Assembly: GCF_003347205.1 (NCBI RefSeq)
Contig: NZ_QQBJ01000008.1
Coordinates: 186,001 to 250,000 of the forward strand
Direction of reading: 5' to 3'
Length of the DNA: 64,000 nt
From: Mycolicibacterium moriokaense
Lineage (GTDB): Bacteria; Actinomycetota; Actinomycetes; Mycobacteriales; Mycobacteriaceae
Positions 15,923 through 24,047 of the stretch are shown in pieces. A program made the position numbers and the translations under genes. The notes beneath the pieces were generated by a model. That model was given only the letters and a program-made list of their open reading frames with translations, searched no databases and had not been told where the DNA came from. How positions within the stretch are numbered: the first letter of the stretch is position 1; every line of letters starts with the position of its first letter.

Positions 15923-17101
15923 ATGACGCTGACCGCCGACCGGGCGCCCGGTCAAGGCATTCGCGAGAGCCTGCCCGGCTTGCTGTCGCTGGCGTTGGCG
16001 TCCTGCGTTGCCGTCACCACCGAGATGCTGCCGGTCGGACTGCTGCCGGAGATCGGCGCCTCCTTCTTTGTTGCGGACTCCGTGACGGCGCTGCTGGTCA
16101 CCGTCTACGCGGTGATGGTCGCCGCTCTCGCAGTGCCGTTGACGCTTGCGACGTCGCGCTTTTCGCGCAAGCCGCTGCTGCTGGCCACCCTCGCGGGTTA
16201 TGCGGTCAGCAACGTGCTGGTCGCCGTCGCGCCGGCGTTTGTGTTCATCGCCGTCGGGCGAACCCTGGGCGGCGTGACGCACGCGCTGTTCTTCGCGCTG
16301 GTGATCGGGTACTCGCCGCGCCTGGTGTCAGCCGCCCATGTCGGTCGCGCGCTGGCGCTGGCGGGCAGCGGCGTGTCCGCCGGCTTCGTGCTCGGCGTGC
16401 CGTTGTTGACGTCGCTGGGCACCGCCGCCGGATGGCGGGCATCGTTCGCGGTCCTGGCTGTGCTGTCCGTCCTCACCTTCGGTTGCGTGATGCGATTCCT
16501 GCCGCGCGTCGACCACGAGTCCATGTCGAGCGGTCGCTGGTCCGGCAGCCGCCGCAGACTCGCAGCGGTCGCCGCCTCGAACACGTTGGTGTTTCTGGGC
16601 CAGTTCACCGCCTACACCTTCATCAGCCTGTTCTTGTTGACCAGCGGAGTCGGTTCGGCCTTCGTCGGTCCGGTGCTGCTCGCGTGCGGAGCGTGCGGCC
16701 TCGTCGGCCTGTGGTACGCCGGCCGGGGCCTGGACCGAAACCCGCGGCGGACCGCTGTGGCCGTGGTGGCGTTGATCGTCATCGCCGTCGTCGCGCTGGG
16801 TCTCGGATGGCCCACCCTGGTGGCCGTCGTCGTCGCCACCGCGATATGGAGTGCGGCGTTCGGCGGTGTGCCCTCGATCTATCAGGCGTGTGCGGTACGC
16901 GCGCAGGCCATGTCGCCCGAACTGGCCGGCGCTTGGGTCAACTCCACCGCCAACATCGGGATCGCAGGCGGGGCGGCGATCGGCGCCGGTCTGCTCCATG
17001 CGGTAGGGCTGTCCGCGTTGCCGTGGCCGGCGGCCCTGCTCATGCTGTGCGGCCTGGGCGTGATCCTGCTGTCTCGGCGGGCATTTCCTCGTCAGCCCTA
17101 G
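15923..17101 (+). CDS. MFS transporter (AraJ/sugar-efflux or drug-efflux type)
   Basis: 392 residues with 12 predicted membrane helices. The opening ESLPGLLSLALASCVAVTTEMLPVGLLPEIGASF and the motif-A-like TSRFSRKPLLLATLAGYAVSN match the arabinose-efflux/chloramphenicol-resistance subgroup of the major facilitator superfamily. Start ATG 15923 leaves the regulator palindrome upstream; an in-frame ATG at 15893 would lie inside the palindrome. It would export a small molecule with proton antiport. Divergent control with a ROK protein hints at a sugar-like inducer. Exact substrate unknown. Confidence 0.88.
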   Translation: MTLTADRAPGQGIRESLPGLLSLALASCVAVTTEMLPVGLLPEIGASFFVADSVTALLVTVYAVMVAALAVPLTLATSRFSRKPLLLATLAGYAVSNVLVAVAPAFVFIAVGRTLGGVTHALFFALVIGYSPRLVSAAHVGRALALAGSGVSAGFVLGVPLLTSLGTAAGWRASFAVLAVLSVLTFGCVMRFLPRVDHESMSSGRWSGSRRRLAAVAASNTLVFLGQFTAYTFISLFLLTSGVGSAFVGPVLLACGACGLVGLWYAGRGLDRNPRRTAVAVVALIVIAVVALGLGWPTLVAVVVATAIWSAAFGGVPSIYQACAVRAQAMSPELAGAWVNSTANIGIAGGAAIGAGLLHAVGLSALPWPAALLMLCGLGVILLSRRAFPRQP

Positions 17102-17173
17102 CGGTCGGGAAACCGCGGGGCAAACACCGCAAGGCAATAACGCCGGAGCGGCAGTGCCGGGTGCGACCAGCGG

Positions 17174-17200
17174 CTAGGCTTCGGCAATCCGCCTAGTTTT
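17174..17200 (+). terminator. Hairpin with T-run after the MFS gene
   Basis: CTAGGC (17174-17179) pairs with GCCTAG (17191-17196); two further G-U pairs extend the stem into TTTT (17197-17200). It lies between the MFS stop and the lemA-like start and could end MFS transcription or act in the lemA leader. Confidence 0.45.
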
Positions 17201-17226
17201 GTAGGCCTGACCTGGAGGTATGCCTC

Positions 17227-17826
17227 GTGGGGCTCGTCATCGGCATCATCGTCGTAGTCGTACTCCTCTTACTCGTTGTCTTTGTCATCGCGGGCTACAA
17301 CGGGCTGGTTCGCGCCCGCAACGCCTACAAGAACGCCTTCGCGCAGATCGATGTGCAACTGCGGCGCCGGTTCGACTTGATTCCCAACCTGATCGAGACC
17401 GCCAAGGCCTACATGGCCCACGAGCGGCAGACGCTGGAGGCCGTCGTGGCCGCGCGCGGCGCCGCCATGAACGGGTTGGCGGCGGCGCAGGCCAACCCCG
17501 GCGACCCGGCGGCGATGCAGCAACTCGCGGCCGGGCAGGAGGCCCTCAACGGCGCGTTGAGCAGGCTCAACGTGGTCGTCGAGCAGTACCCGGACCTCAA
17601 GGCGAACCAGAACATGATGCAGTTGTCCGAGGAACTGACCTCCACCGAGAACAAGGTCGCGTTCGCCCGGCAGGCCTACAACGACGCGGTGATGAACTAC
17701 AACAACCGCCGAGAGACCTTCCCCGGCAGCGTCTACGCGGGCATGTTCAACTTCGCCCCGGCGGCACTTCTGGAGATCCCGCCGGAGCGCCCCGAGATGC
17801 GGGACGCGCCGCGAGTCCAGTTCTGA
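17227..17826 (+). CDS. LemA family membrane protein
   Basis: 199 residues from GTG 17227, with GGAGG shortly before. One N-terminal membrane helix (about 3-25, LVIGIIVVVVLLLLVVFVIAGYNGLV) is followed by the LemA helical bundle. Typical blocks: YNGLVRARNAYKNAFAQIDVQLRRRFDLIPNLIETAKAY (split here over residues 24-62), LSEELTSTENKVAFARQAYNDAVMNYNNRRETFPG and the AGMFNF end. LemA proteins are commonly encoded beside HtpX-type membrane proteases; here the M48 protease gene starts 14 bp later, so the two form an operon. Proposed role: adaptor or scaffold for envelope quality control; not proven. Confidence 0.92.
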   Translation: MGLVIGIIVVVVLLLLVVFVIAGYNGLVRARNAYKNAFAQIDVQLRRRFDLIPNLIETAKAYMAHERQTLEAVVAARGAAMNGLAAAQANPGDPAAMQQLAAGQEALNGALSRLNVVVEQYPDLKANQNMMQLSEELTSTENKVAFARQAYNDAVMNYNNRRETFPGSVYAGMFNFAPAALLEIPPERPEMRDAPRVQF

Positions 17827-17839
17827 CCCAACGGCGGTC

Positions 17840-19786
17840 ATGAACTTCTTCGACCACCAGCGGGCGGCCAAGGGCACCACGCTCAAGCTGGTGTTGCTGT
17901 TCGTGGCCGCGGTGGTGGCGCTGGTCGCGGCTATCGACGGCGCCGCAGTGCTTGCGATGCAGTACCTTTCGTCGGACTATCGCAAGCTGGACGCCTCGGC
18001 GATGCTCGGTGTGGTCGTCGTCGTCACGGCGATCACGCTTCTGATCATCGCCGGCGGCATGCTCTTCAAGACGCTCTCGCTGCGGCAGGGCGGCGCCGCG
18101 GTCGCCGCGGCGGTCGGTGCGGTTCCCGTCGACCCGACGACCACCGACCCCCAGCTGCGCCGGCTGGTCAACATCGTCGAGGAGATGGCGCTGGCCTCGG
18201 GTGTGCCCGCGCCTCGATTATTCGTCATGCCAAGGGAACCCGGCATCAATGCGTTCGCGGCAGGCTACACCCCGGCCGATGCGGCCATCGCCGTCACCGG
18301 TGGGGCACTGTCCCAGCTCAACCGCGACGAACTGCAGGGCGTGATCGGCCACGAGTTCAGCCACATTCTCAACGGCGACATGCGGCTGAACATCCGGCTC
18401 ATCGGGCTGCTCAGCGGAATCCTGTTGATCGGCATGATCGGGCTGCGCAGCCTGCAGTTCGGCGGTCGCGGCAGCGACAGCAAGGGTGCTCTGCCGATCG
18501 TCGCGTTCGCGTTCGCGTTGATGGTGCTGGGGTTCATCGGGGTGTTCTTCGCGAACCTGATCAAGGCCGCCGTGTCGCGCCAGCGCGAGTGGCTTGCCGA
18601 CGCGTCCGCCGTGCAGTTCACCCGGCAGACGACCGGCCTCGAGGGCGCGCTGAAGAAGATCGGCGGCATCCCGACCGGCTCGCGGCTGCGCAACTCCCGC
18701 AACGCGGCCGAGGTGAGCCACATGCTGTTCGGTGAGGGCGCCAGGCGGTCGTTCATGTCGTTCTTCGCGACGCACCCACAGCTCAGCGATCGGATCAAGG
18801 CACTCGATCCCAACTTCGATCCCCGCGAGATCGCTGAGTTGCAGAAGCGCTACGCGAGTCAGCCGCCCGACGGGTTGGCCGAGGACCTCGCGGCTGGTTT
18901 CGCGCCCGCCGGATCGGGGCTGGGTCGTGGAGTGCCCGCACCGGAACCGGCACCCGGCAGGCATGCCCTGAGCCCCGAGCAGGTCGTCGCGCTCGCAGGC
19001 ACGTTCACCCCGGCCGACCTGAAATACGGTGCCGCCCTTCATGCTCGGCTGCCCGACGATGTGCGCCACCTCGCCATCCAGCCGTCCACGGCGCCGGTCG
19101 CCGTGATCGCGTTGCTGCTCGCGCCGCCGGGAGACCCGCTGCAGTCGCGCCAACTCGCTTCGGTGGCCCAGCGCCTGGGACCCGCCCCCGCACGAGAAGC
19201 GGCGGCCCTGGCCGACCGGATGGCGACGCTGCCTCATGAGCTTCGCCTGCCGTTCGTCGCCCTGGCGCTTCCGCAGGTGGCGTCACATCCCCGCGACTAC
19301 CACGATGCGCTGGTCGCGGTGCTCAACGACCTCGCCGTCGCCGACGGCACCGTGACGATGTTCGAATACTGCGTGACCCGCCTGGTCTGGAACTACCTGC
19401 TGGACTCGTCCGATCCCTCCCGTCGCGGCAAGGTCGGCAACAGCTCGCTGCGCGATGTGCGTCCTGCGGTGACGACTCTGCTTGCGACGCTTGCGGTTAC
19501 GAGCGGCAGCGACCAGAACACCTCGGCGAGGGCATTCCATGGTGCGCTGCGCCGGGTGTACGGCGAAGCGGCCACACCGGAGAATCCGCGCAGCCTCAGC
19601 TGGCAGCAGACGCTCGACAAAGGCTGGGCCGCACTGGATGCACTGGAACCGAAGGCCAAGCAGGTGCTCGTCGAGGCGATGGTCGAGTCGGTGCTCGACG
19701 ACGGCACAGTGACGGCGTCGGAGGCCGAACTGCTGCGCGCGGCGTGCGGGTTGATGCACGTCCCGTTGCCCGCACTGCTCGGCTGA
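17840..19786 (+). CDS. M48 family (HtpX-like) membrane zinc metalloprotease with long C-terminal domain
   Basis: 648 residues, roughly twice the size of HtpX. Two N-terminal membrane helices (about 14-38 and 54-78) and a further pair at about 187-235 surround the cytosolic-facing catalytic site HEFSH (171-175) in GVIGHEFSHILNGD. The downstream zinc ligand Glu is in QREWLADASAVQFT. After about residue 335 comes a long Ala-rich helical region, and the end (VAVLNDLAVADGTVTMFEYC and DDGTVTASEAELLRAACG) resembles a TerB-type metal-binding helical fold. It probably degrades damaged membrane proteins together with the LemA partner. The C-terminal extension is the unusual part. Confidence 0.92.
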   Translation: MNFFDHQRAAKGTTLKLVLLFVAAVVALVAAIDGAAVLAMQYLSSDYRKLDASAMLGVVVVVTAITLLIIAGGMLFKTLSLRQGGAAVAAAVGAVPVDPTTTDPQLRRLVNIVEEMALASGVPAPRLFVMPREPGINAFAAGYTPADAAIAVTGGALSQLNRDELQGVIGHEFSHILNGDMRLNIRLIGLLSGILLIGMIGLRSLQFGGRGSDSKGALPIVAFAFALMVLGFIGVFFANLIKAAVSRQREWLADASAVQFTRQTTGLEGALKKIGGIPTGSRLRNSRNAAEVSHMLFGEGARRSFMSFFATHPQLSDRIKALDPNFDPREIAELQKRYASQPPDGLAEDLAAGFAPAGSGLGRGVPAPEPAPGRHALSPEQVVALAGTFTPADLKYGAALHARLPDDVRHLAIQPSTAPVAVIALLLAPPGDPLQSRQLASVAQRLGPAPAREAAALADRMATLPHELRLPFVALALPQVASHPRDYHDALVAVLNDLAVADGTVTMFEYCVTRLVWNYLLDSSDPSRRGKVGNSSLRDVRPAVTTLLATLAVTSGSDQNTSARAFHGALRRVYGEAATPENPRSLSWQQTLDKGWAALDALEPKAKQVLVEAMVESVLDDGTVTASEAELLRAACGLMHVPLPALLG

Positions 19787-19955
19787 GTCGGCGGATCGGC
19801 AACGCGGGCACTTATTTTGGATTCATAATCCGCTGAAATAGCACTGCTTTTGGGCTCATTCTCCGTGCCGATGCGGGGAGACTGTGGGTGATGCGCCTGC
19901 CTCGATCCCGGTAGCGGGCATCACACACTAGTTCAACCAGGTGCTAGGAGGAGAT
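19787..19955. other. Intergenic leader before the DUF3303 gene
   Basis: 169 bp, locally AT-rich. GGATT-CAT-AATCC (19819-19831) is a small hairpin and includes CATAAT, a possible -10. A strong ribosome-binding site AGGAGGAGAT ends at 19955. No ORF or RNA gene is recognised. Confidence 0.4.
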
Positions 19956-20267
19956 ATGAAGTTCGTGATGACTTGGACCACCCGAAGCAGCGGTGGCGGC
20001 AAGGAGAGCGAAGAGACTGTCAGGCGTGCCTTGCAGATCTTCTCGAAGTGGCAGCCGCCAGCGGGCACAACGTTCCATCAGTTCGTCGGGCGTCTCGACA
20101 GCGAGGGCGGATTCGCCGTTGTGGAGACCGACAATCCGGCCGATTTGCTCGACGGCACGACGAAGTTCGCTCCTTTCAACGTGTTCCATCTCTACCCGGT
20201 GGTCGACATCGGCGAATGGGCGCAAACGGCCCAGGGTGGCGTCGAGTTCAGAGAGTCGATCAGCTGA
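19956..20267 (+). CDS. DUF3303-type small protein
   Basis: 103 residues from ATG 19956, directly behind AGGAGGAGAT. The sequence MKFVMTWTTR, a helix ALQIFSKWQPPAG, FHQFVGRLDSEGGFAVVETD and FAPFNVFHLYPVVDI matches the DUF3303 layout, a ferredoxin-like fold related to stress-responsive dimeric alpha/beta barrel proteins. The function is unknown. It is convergent with the nucleotide cyclase gene, and a perfect 14-bp palindrome (20257-20270) covers its stop. Probably monocistronic given its own leader. Confidence 0.8.
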   Translation: MKFVMTWTTRSSGGGKESEETVRRALQIFSKWQPPAGTTFHQFVGRLDSEGGFAVVETDNPADLLDGTTKFAPFNVFHLYPVVDIGEWAQTAQGGVEFRESIS

Positions 20268-20294
20268 TCGCCTTCTGAGCGATCGAAAGCTCAG
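20257..20294. terminator. Palindrome plus hairpin in the convergent gap
   Basis: CGATCAGCTGATCG (20257-20270) is a perfect palindrome over the DUF3303 stop. CTGAGC (20275-20280) pairs with GCTCAG (20289-20294) around an 8-nt loop. Placed between convergent genes, this may terminate both; there is no U-run. Confidence 0.35.
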
Positions 20295-21100
20295 CCGGCC
20301 AACGTAATTCGGCGGGCGGCGACTGGTTCTGCCTTACCCTTGAGCTCGAGGTTGACCACCTCGCCACCCTCGACGGCCGCAATCCGGGCCACGTTTTCGG
20401 ACATGACTATTTCGCCGCCCGCCGCCGCGCTTTGCAGTCGAGCCGCCGTGTTGACCACGTCGCCGATCGCCGTGAAATCGCGGATCTCGCCCTCGCCGAC
20501 GATGCCGACGTATGCGGGGCCGACGTCCAGGCCGATGCCGACCTCCAGTTGCGGGCCCTCGGCCGTGCCGTAACCCTGGCTGCGCAGGATGGCGCGCGCG
20601 TCGGCGACCATGGCGTCGACGTAGCGGCCTTCTGTCGCCATCGGCGGGAAGTACAGGCCCATCACCTCGTCGCCGATCAATTTGTCGACGATTCCGTGCT
20701 GCACGATCACCTGAGTCAGTTTCGAATAGAACCGGTTGAGCGTCGCGGCCATCTCATCGGGCGGAATCGTCTCGGCGAGCGCGGTCGACCCCCGCACGTC
20801 GGCGAACAGGACGCCGATCGTCAGCGTCACGCCGCCGTCGGGCGCGGCCTCGAAACACACACCGCACCAGCGCGGATTCTTGCGTGACGGCCCCTTGCCC
20901 ATGCGACGCATCACCCAGCCGCCGACCCCTGCGAACGGGTTGCCGCACGCTTCGCAGCGCGGGGCCGATGGGAGTCGGGAGAGCAGGCGCACACCCCGCC
21001 GGACGCTCGCGTGTCCGAAGGTCTCGAAGAAGCGCGACCACTCGACCTCGTTGGCCTGAGCGCCCTCGGGGTGCGGTGGTGTGCGTCCGCTCGGCACCAC
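20291..21100 (-). CDS. Class III adenylate/guanylate cyclase with N-terminal zinc-finger-like region
   Basis: About 269 residues from GTG 21100 (GTG 21097 equally possible). Residues about 40-85 hold paired cysteines CEACGNPF and CGVCFE, a probable zinc knuckle. The catalytic domain (about 90-260) keeps the metal Asp in LFADVRGSTALAE, the substrate-selecting region KLIGDEVMGLYFPP (Lys and Asp as in adenylate cyclases), the second metal Asp in GLDVGPAYVG and the transition-state residues in AIGDVVNTAARLQS (Asn and Arg). It makes cAMP, less likely cGMP, from the nucleoside triphosphate. No membrane helix or other sensor domain. Mycobacteria have many such cyclases. Confidence 0.88.
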   Translation of the reverse strand: MVPSGRTPPHPEGAQANEVEWSRFFETFGHASVRRGVRLLSRLPSAPRCEACGNPFAGVGGWVMRRMGKGPSRKNPRWCGVCFEAAPDGGVTLTIGVLFADVRGSTALAETIPPDEMAATLNRFYSKLTQVIVQHGIVDKLIGDEVMGLYFPPMATEGRYVDAMVADARAILRSQGYGTAEGPQLEVGIGLDVGPAYVGIVGEGEIRDFTAIGDVVNTAARLQSAAAGGEIVMSENVARIAAVEGGEVVNLELKGKAEPVAARRITLAG

Positions 21101-21192
21101 CTCATTGTGGCACCGGCAGATCGGGCGTTCCAGGATTGTGGCGGGTCGTCCGGATTCGCTGCACCAGCCGTTCGGCACGGGCCCGGCATCCG

Positions 21193-22452
21193 TCAGCCCA
21201 GCGTCGCGTAACGCTGCGGGCCCGTGCGCGCTGACTCGCCGCGCAGGAAGCCGGCGAGGTGCACCGCGAGTTCCTGGGCATCCGGACCCACCCCGTCGAG
21301 GAAGCTGGACTTGCGGCGACGGGTGAACGGCAGCCCGAGAACGTACATTCCAGGCTGAGTCAGCACTCCGCCGTCGTGTCGAAGTGCACCCTTGCGATCC
21401 TTGAGATGGTCTGCCAGCCAGGGGAAGTCCAGCCGGTAGCCGGTGGCCCACAGGACGCTGTCGAAGGCGTTGATGTCGAGCGCGGTGCGCGCGGTGCGGA
21501 TGCGGATCGGAGCGGGGCGGTCGGCGGGTTCGCCGGTGCCGAGGCCGTGTCGCGAAGCGAACTCGTCAATCCGGTCGAGCAGGCGTCCGAGCTTGAGGTC
21601 GGCGGCACCGCAGAGGTGCGCCAGCCCGCCGGAGAACTGCAGCGCAGTACTGGTGAGGCCGACGAGCCGGCCCACCAGTTCAACCCCCTGCGTCGCGAGC
21701 GTCGCCAGGTCGAGGCTGCGCCGCTGCGGGGACCCCACCAGCTGCAGCGACGGCAGGCGGCGGGACCGGGTGATGTCGTCCACTTCGTCGTGACGTTCGT
21801 CGAGCTGGCCGATGGCATCGAGCCACCAGTGGATGTCCCTGCCGCGGTAGCTGCGGGGCAGCCTGAGGTGCTCGCCCACGGCGACGGTGACGGTTCGGCC
21901 ACTGCGCGCGAGTTCATCGGCGATCTGCACGCCGGACGCTGACGCGCCGACCACGAGCACCCGGTCGCCGACCTGCGCGGGATTGCGGTACCTGATCGGA
22001 GTCAGCTGGGTTATCCGCGGCGGCAGTGCCTGACCGATAGCCGGAATCCGGGGTGTGCTGGCGGCACCGGACGCGACGACCACCGCGCGGGTGCGCCAGC
22101 TGCCGTCCCCGGTCGTGACGACGAAGTGGTCGCCGTCGGATCGCACCGACCGCACCGGCGTGTGTGTACGCACGGGTGCGCCGATGTGGTGCCTGTAGTC
22201 GTCGAGGTGCGCGACCACTTCGCCGGCTGTCATGAAGCCGTGGGGGTCGTTGCCCCGGTAGGGCCAACCCGGCAAGCGGGACAACCAGTTCGGGGTGAGT
22301 AGCCGAAGCGAATCCCAGCGTTCCGTGCGCCACGAGTTCGCCACGTCTCCGCGGTCGAGCAGTGTGTGGTCGATCGACCGGGCGGACAGGCAGTGGCTCA
22401 TCGCCAGGCCTGCTTGCCCGGCGCCGACCACGACGACGGTGGTGGTGTGCAT
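21193..22452 (-). CDS. FAD/NAD(P)-dependent monooxygenase-like oxidoreductase (CzcO/flavin-containing type)
   Basis: 419 residues. An FAD Rossmann motif VVVGAGQAGLAMSHCL (about 6-21) opens the protein, and a second dinucleotide motif VLVVGASASGVQIADELA (about 165-182) binds NADP(H). The late ATG-like block DSVLWATGYRLDFPWL is also present. This is the architecture of group B flavoprotein monooxygenases and CzcO-type proteins that oxygenate N, S or carbonyl groups. Start ATG 22452. It follows the OsmC gene by 30 bp on the same strand, so both are probably driven by the promoter region at 23053-23221. Substrate unknown. Confidence 0.88.
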   Translation of the reverse strand: MHTTTVVVVGAGQAGLAMSHCLSARSIDHTLLDRGDVANSWRTERWDSLRLLTPNWLSRLPGWPYRGNDPHGFMTAGEVVAHLDDYRHHIGAPVRTHTPVRSVRSDGDHFVVTTGDGSWRTRAVVVASGAASTPRIPAIGQALPPRITQLTPIRYRNPAQVGDRVLVVGASASGVQIADELARSGRTVTVAVGEHLRLPRSYRGRDIHWWLDAIGQLDERHDEVDDITRSRRLPSLQLVGSPQRRSLDLATLATQGVELVGRLVGLTSTALQFSGGLAHLCGAADLKLGRLLDRIDEFASRHGLGTGEPADRPAPIRIRTARTALDINAFDSVLWATGYRLDFPWLADHLKDRKGALRHDGGVLTQPGMYVLGLPFTRRRKSSFLDGVGPDAQELAVHLAGFLRGESARTGPQRYATLG

Positions 22453-22482
22453 GGGATTCGCTCCAGCTCTCGTGCCTGCGGG

Positions 22483-23052
22483 TCAGGCGACCTCGACCGC
22501 GACGGTCGTCGGATTGGTCAGCAGGTCGAACACCGCCGACCGCTTCTGGGATTGCGCGACAAGGGCTTCGATCTGCTGACGGGTCGCGTCCGCGTCGATG
22601 TGGTAGCGCACGTGCACCGAGCTGAAGCCGTTGCGAACGTCTGCGTCGATGCCGAGCACACCCTGCAGGTCCATTTCTCCGGTCACCGTGGCGGTCACCG
22701 ATCGCACCGCGATCCCGCGGTTGGCGGCCACTGACGCGATGCCACCGGTCAGGCAGCCGGCCAGTGCCGCCAAGACCACCTCGACCGGGGTGGCGCCGTT
22801 GTCTTCCGCGGCGAACAGTTCGGGATGGTCGGTGTCGACGGCGAACGTCTGGCGGTGGGACTGTTCGGCGCCGGCCCCGAAATAGTCCTCGATGGTGGTG
22901 CGGCAGTGGATGCCGTCGATCCACGTGCACTGGGCTCGCCACTGGAACTGTGCGGCCGCGGGCTGGCCGGCCATCGTCTCGCGAGCTTCCCGGATCGCGT
23001 CGACGTTGACACCGTTGTGCGCGGTGGGCTCGGTGGTCACGGTCATGCTCAT
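22483..23052 (-). CDS. OsmC family protein
   Basis: 189 residues from ATG 23052, chosen because GAAGGAG lies 4-10 bases before it; an in-frame ATG at 23046 is the alternative. OsmC/Ohr proteins reduce organic hydroperoxides with two cysteines. Here one Cys is in the helix VVLAALAGCLTGGIASVAAN; the partner is less clear (Cys in CTWIDGIHCRTT lies in an N-terminal extension). It is therefore an OsmC-like protein whose peroxidase activity is uncertain. It heads an operon with the flavoprotein monooxygenase gene and is divergent from the methyltransferase across the six-heptad array. Confidence 0.85.
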   Translation of the reverse strand: MSMTVTTEPTAHNGVNVDAIREARETMAGQPAAAQFQWRAQCTWIDGIHCRTTIEDYFGAGAEQSHRQTFAVDTDHPELFAAEDNGATPVEVVLAALAGCLTGGIASVAANRGIAVRSVTATVTGEMDLQGVLGIDADVRNGFSSVHVRYHIDADATRQQIEALVAQSQKRSAVFDLLTNPTTVAVEVA

Positions 23053-23125
23053 TCTCCTTCGGTCGTGCGACGACTCGGTCGGCGCCGCTCCGCGTTTACG
23101 TTTGCGCGGCCGGGCCGTCCGTCGC

Positions 23126-23188
23126 TTGGAGGCCACGTGGAGATCGGGTGGAGATCGTTTCTCCACGTGCTCTCCACGACTTCTCCAA
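23126..23188. promoter_or_regulatory. Symmetric array of six heptads at 11-bp period (SARP/OmpR-type binding site)
   Basis: Left half: TTGGAGG (23126-23132), GTGGAGA (23137-23143), GTGGAGA (23148-23154). Right half, inverted: TCTCCAC (23160-23166), TCTCCAC (23171-23177), TCTCCAA (23182-23188). Heptads within each half start exactly 11 bp apart; the halves are joined by TCGTT. As an inverted repeat, 20 of 21 heptad positions match, while the 4-bp spacers do not. It sits between OsmC and the divergent methyltransferase and is the likely control element of both. Confidence 0.85.
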
Positions 23189-23221
23189 GGAAGCCGCCGG
23201 TTGATCCCGCAGTCTGGTGCC

Positions 23222-24034
23222 ATGACCATTGGCACAGACACGGTGAGTACGCACGACTGGCAGGCGGCAGGTCAGGCATGGAGTCACTCCGCGGCCGACT
23301 GGGCGTGCCTGTACGAGCACTACGCGTTCGAGGTGATGACCGCGATCTTCGCCAGGGTCGGTATTCGCCCCGGCGTCTCGCTGCTCGATATGGCCTGCGG
23401 CGCAGGTCTTGCCATTCGCCACGCCACCGCGATGGGCGCGGTGTGCGCCGGAATCGACGCGGCACCGGCACTGGTTCAGATCGCGCGGGATCGCAATCCC
23501 GACGCCGAGGTTCGGATCGGATCGATGTACGAGTTACCCTGGCCCGCAGCTCGGTTCGACATCGTCACGTCGATCAACGGGATCTGGGGCGGTTGCGAAT
23601 CAGCCTTGGTGGAAGCGCACAGAGTGCTGCGGCCTGGCGGAATGATCGGCATCAGCTTCTGGGGCTCTGGCCCGCAGCACGACTTGCGCGGCACGTTCAA
23701 GGCATTCGCCCGGCACGCGCCGGAGGAGCACTTTCGCGGAATGAAGCGAACCAACGACATCGCGACCGCCGGTGTCGCCGAACGGATGTTGACCGATGCC
23801 GGATTCGTCGTCGTGGAGCGCGGTTCGCGGGTGTCGACAATCGAGTGGCCCGACGCCGATATCGCCTGGCGTGCCCTGTCCAGTGCGGGACCGTCGGTGC
23901 CCGCGTTGCGACACAGCGATCCGCGTGTGGTGCGCGCGGCGGTGCTCGACGCCATCGAGCATTGCCGTGACCGCAACGGCGGCTACCGATTCAGGGGCGA
24001 TCATCAATTCGTGATCGCCCGCAAGCCCGCATGA
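23222..24034 (+). CDS. SAM-dependent methyltransferase (class I, Methyltransf_11 type)
   Basis: 270 residues from ATG 23222. The SAM-binding Rossmann motif is VSLLDMACGAGLAIRHA (motif I), followed by an acidic end of strand 2 in CAGIDAAPALV, motif II-like IGSMYELPWPAARFDIV and motif III LRPGGMIGISFWG. The protein has an N-terminal helix (WQAAGQAWSHSAADWA) usual for ubiE/menG-like small-molecule methyltransferases. It methylates an unknown acceptor. Its promoter must lie within or right after the six-heptad array; its stop is 14 bp from the stop of the convergent regulator gene, making that regulator the prime candidate for binding the array. Confidence 0.88.
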   Translation: MTIGTDTVSTHDWQAAGQAWSHSAADWACLYEHYAFEVMTAIFARVGIRPGVSLLDMACGAGLAIRHATAMGAVCAGIDAAPALVQIARDRNPDAEVRIGSMYELPWPAARFDIVTSINGIWGGCESALVEAHRVLRPGGMIGISFWGSGPQHDLRGTFKAFARHAPEEHFRGMKRTNDIATAGVAERMLTDAGFVVVERGSRVSTIEWPDADIAWRALSSAGPSVPALRHSDPRVVRAAVLDAIEHCRDRNGGYRFRGDHQFVIARKPA

Positions 24035-24047
24035 CGCGACCGGCCGC

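Noticed and set aside
22892-23221. Upstream extension of the methyltransferase frame
   Set aside because: It would be antisense to the OsmC start and run through the heptad array; ATG 23222 fits the family start.
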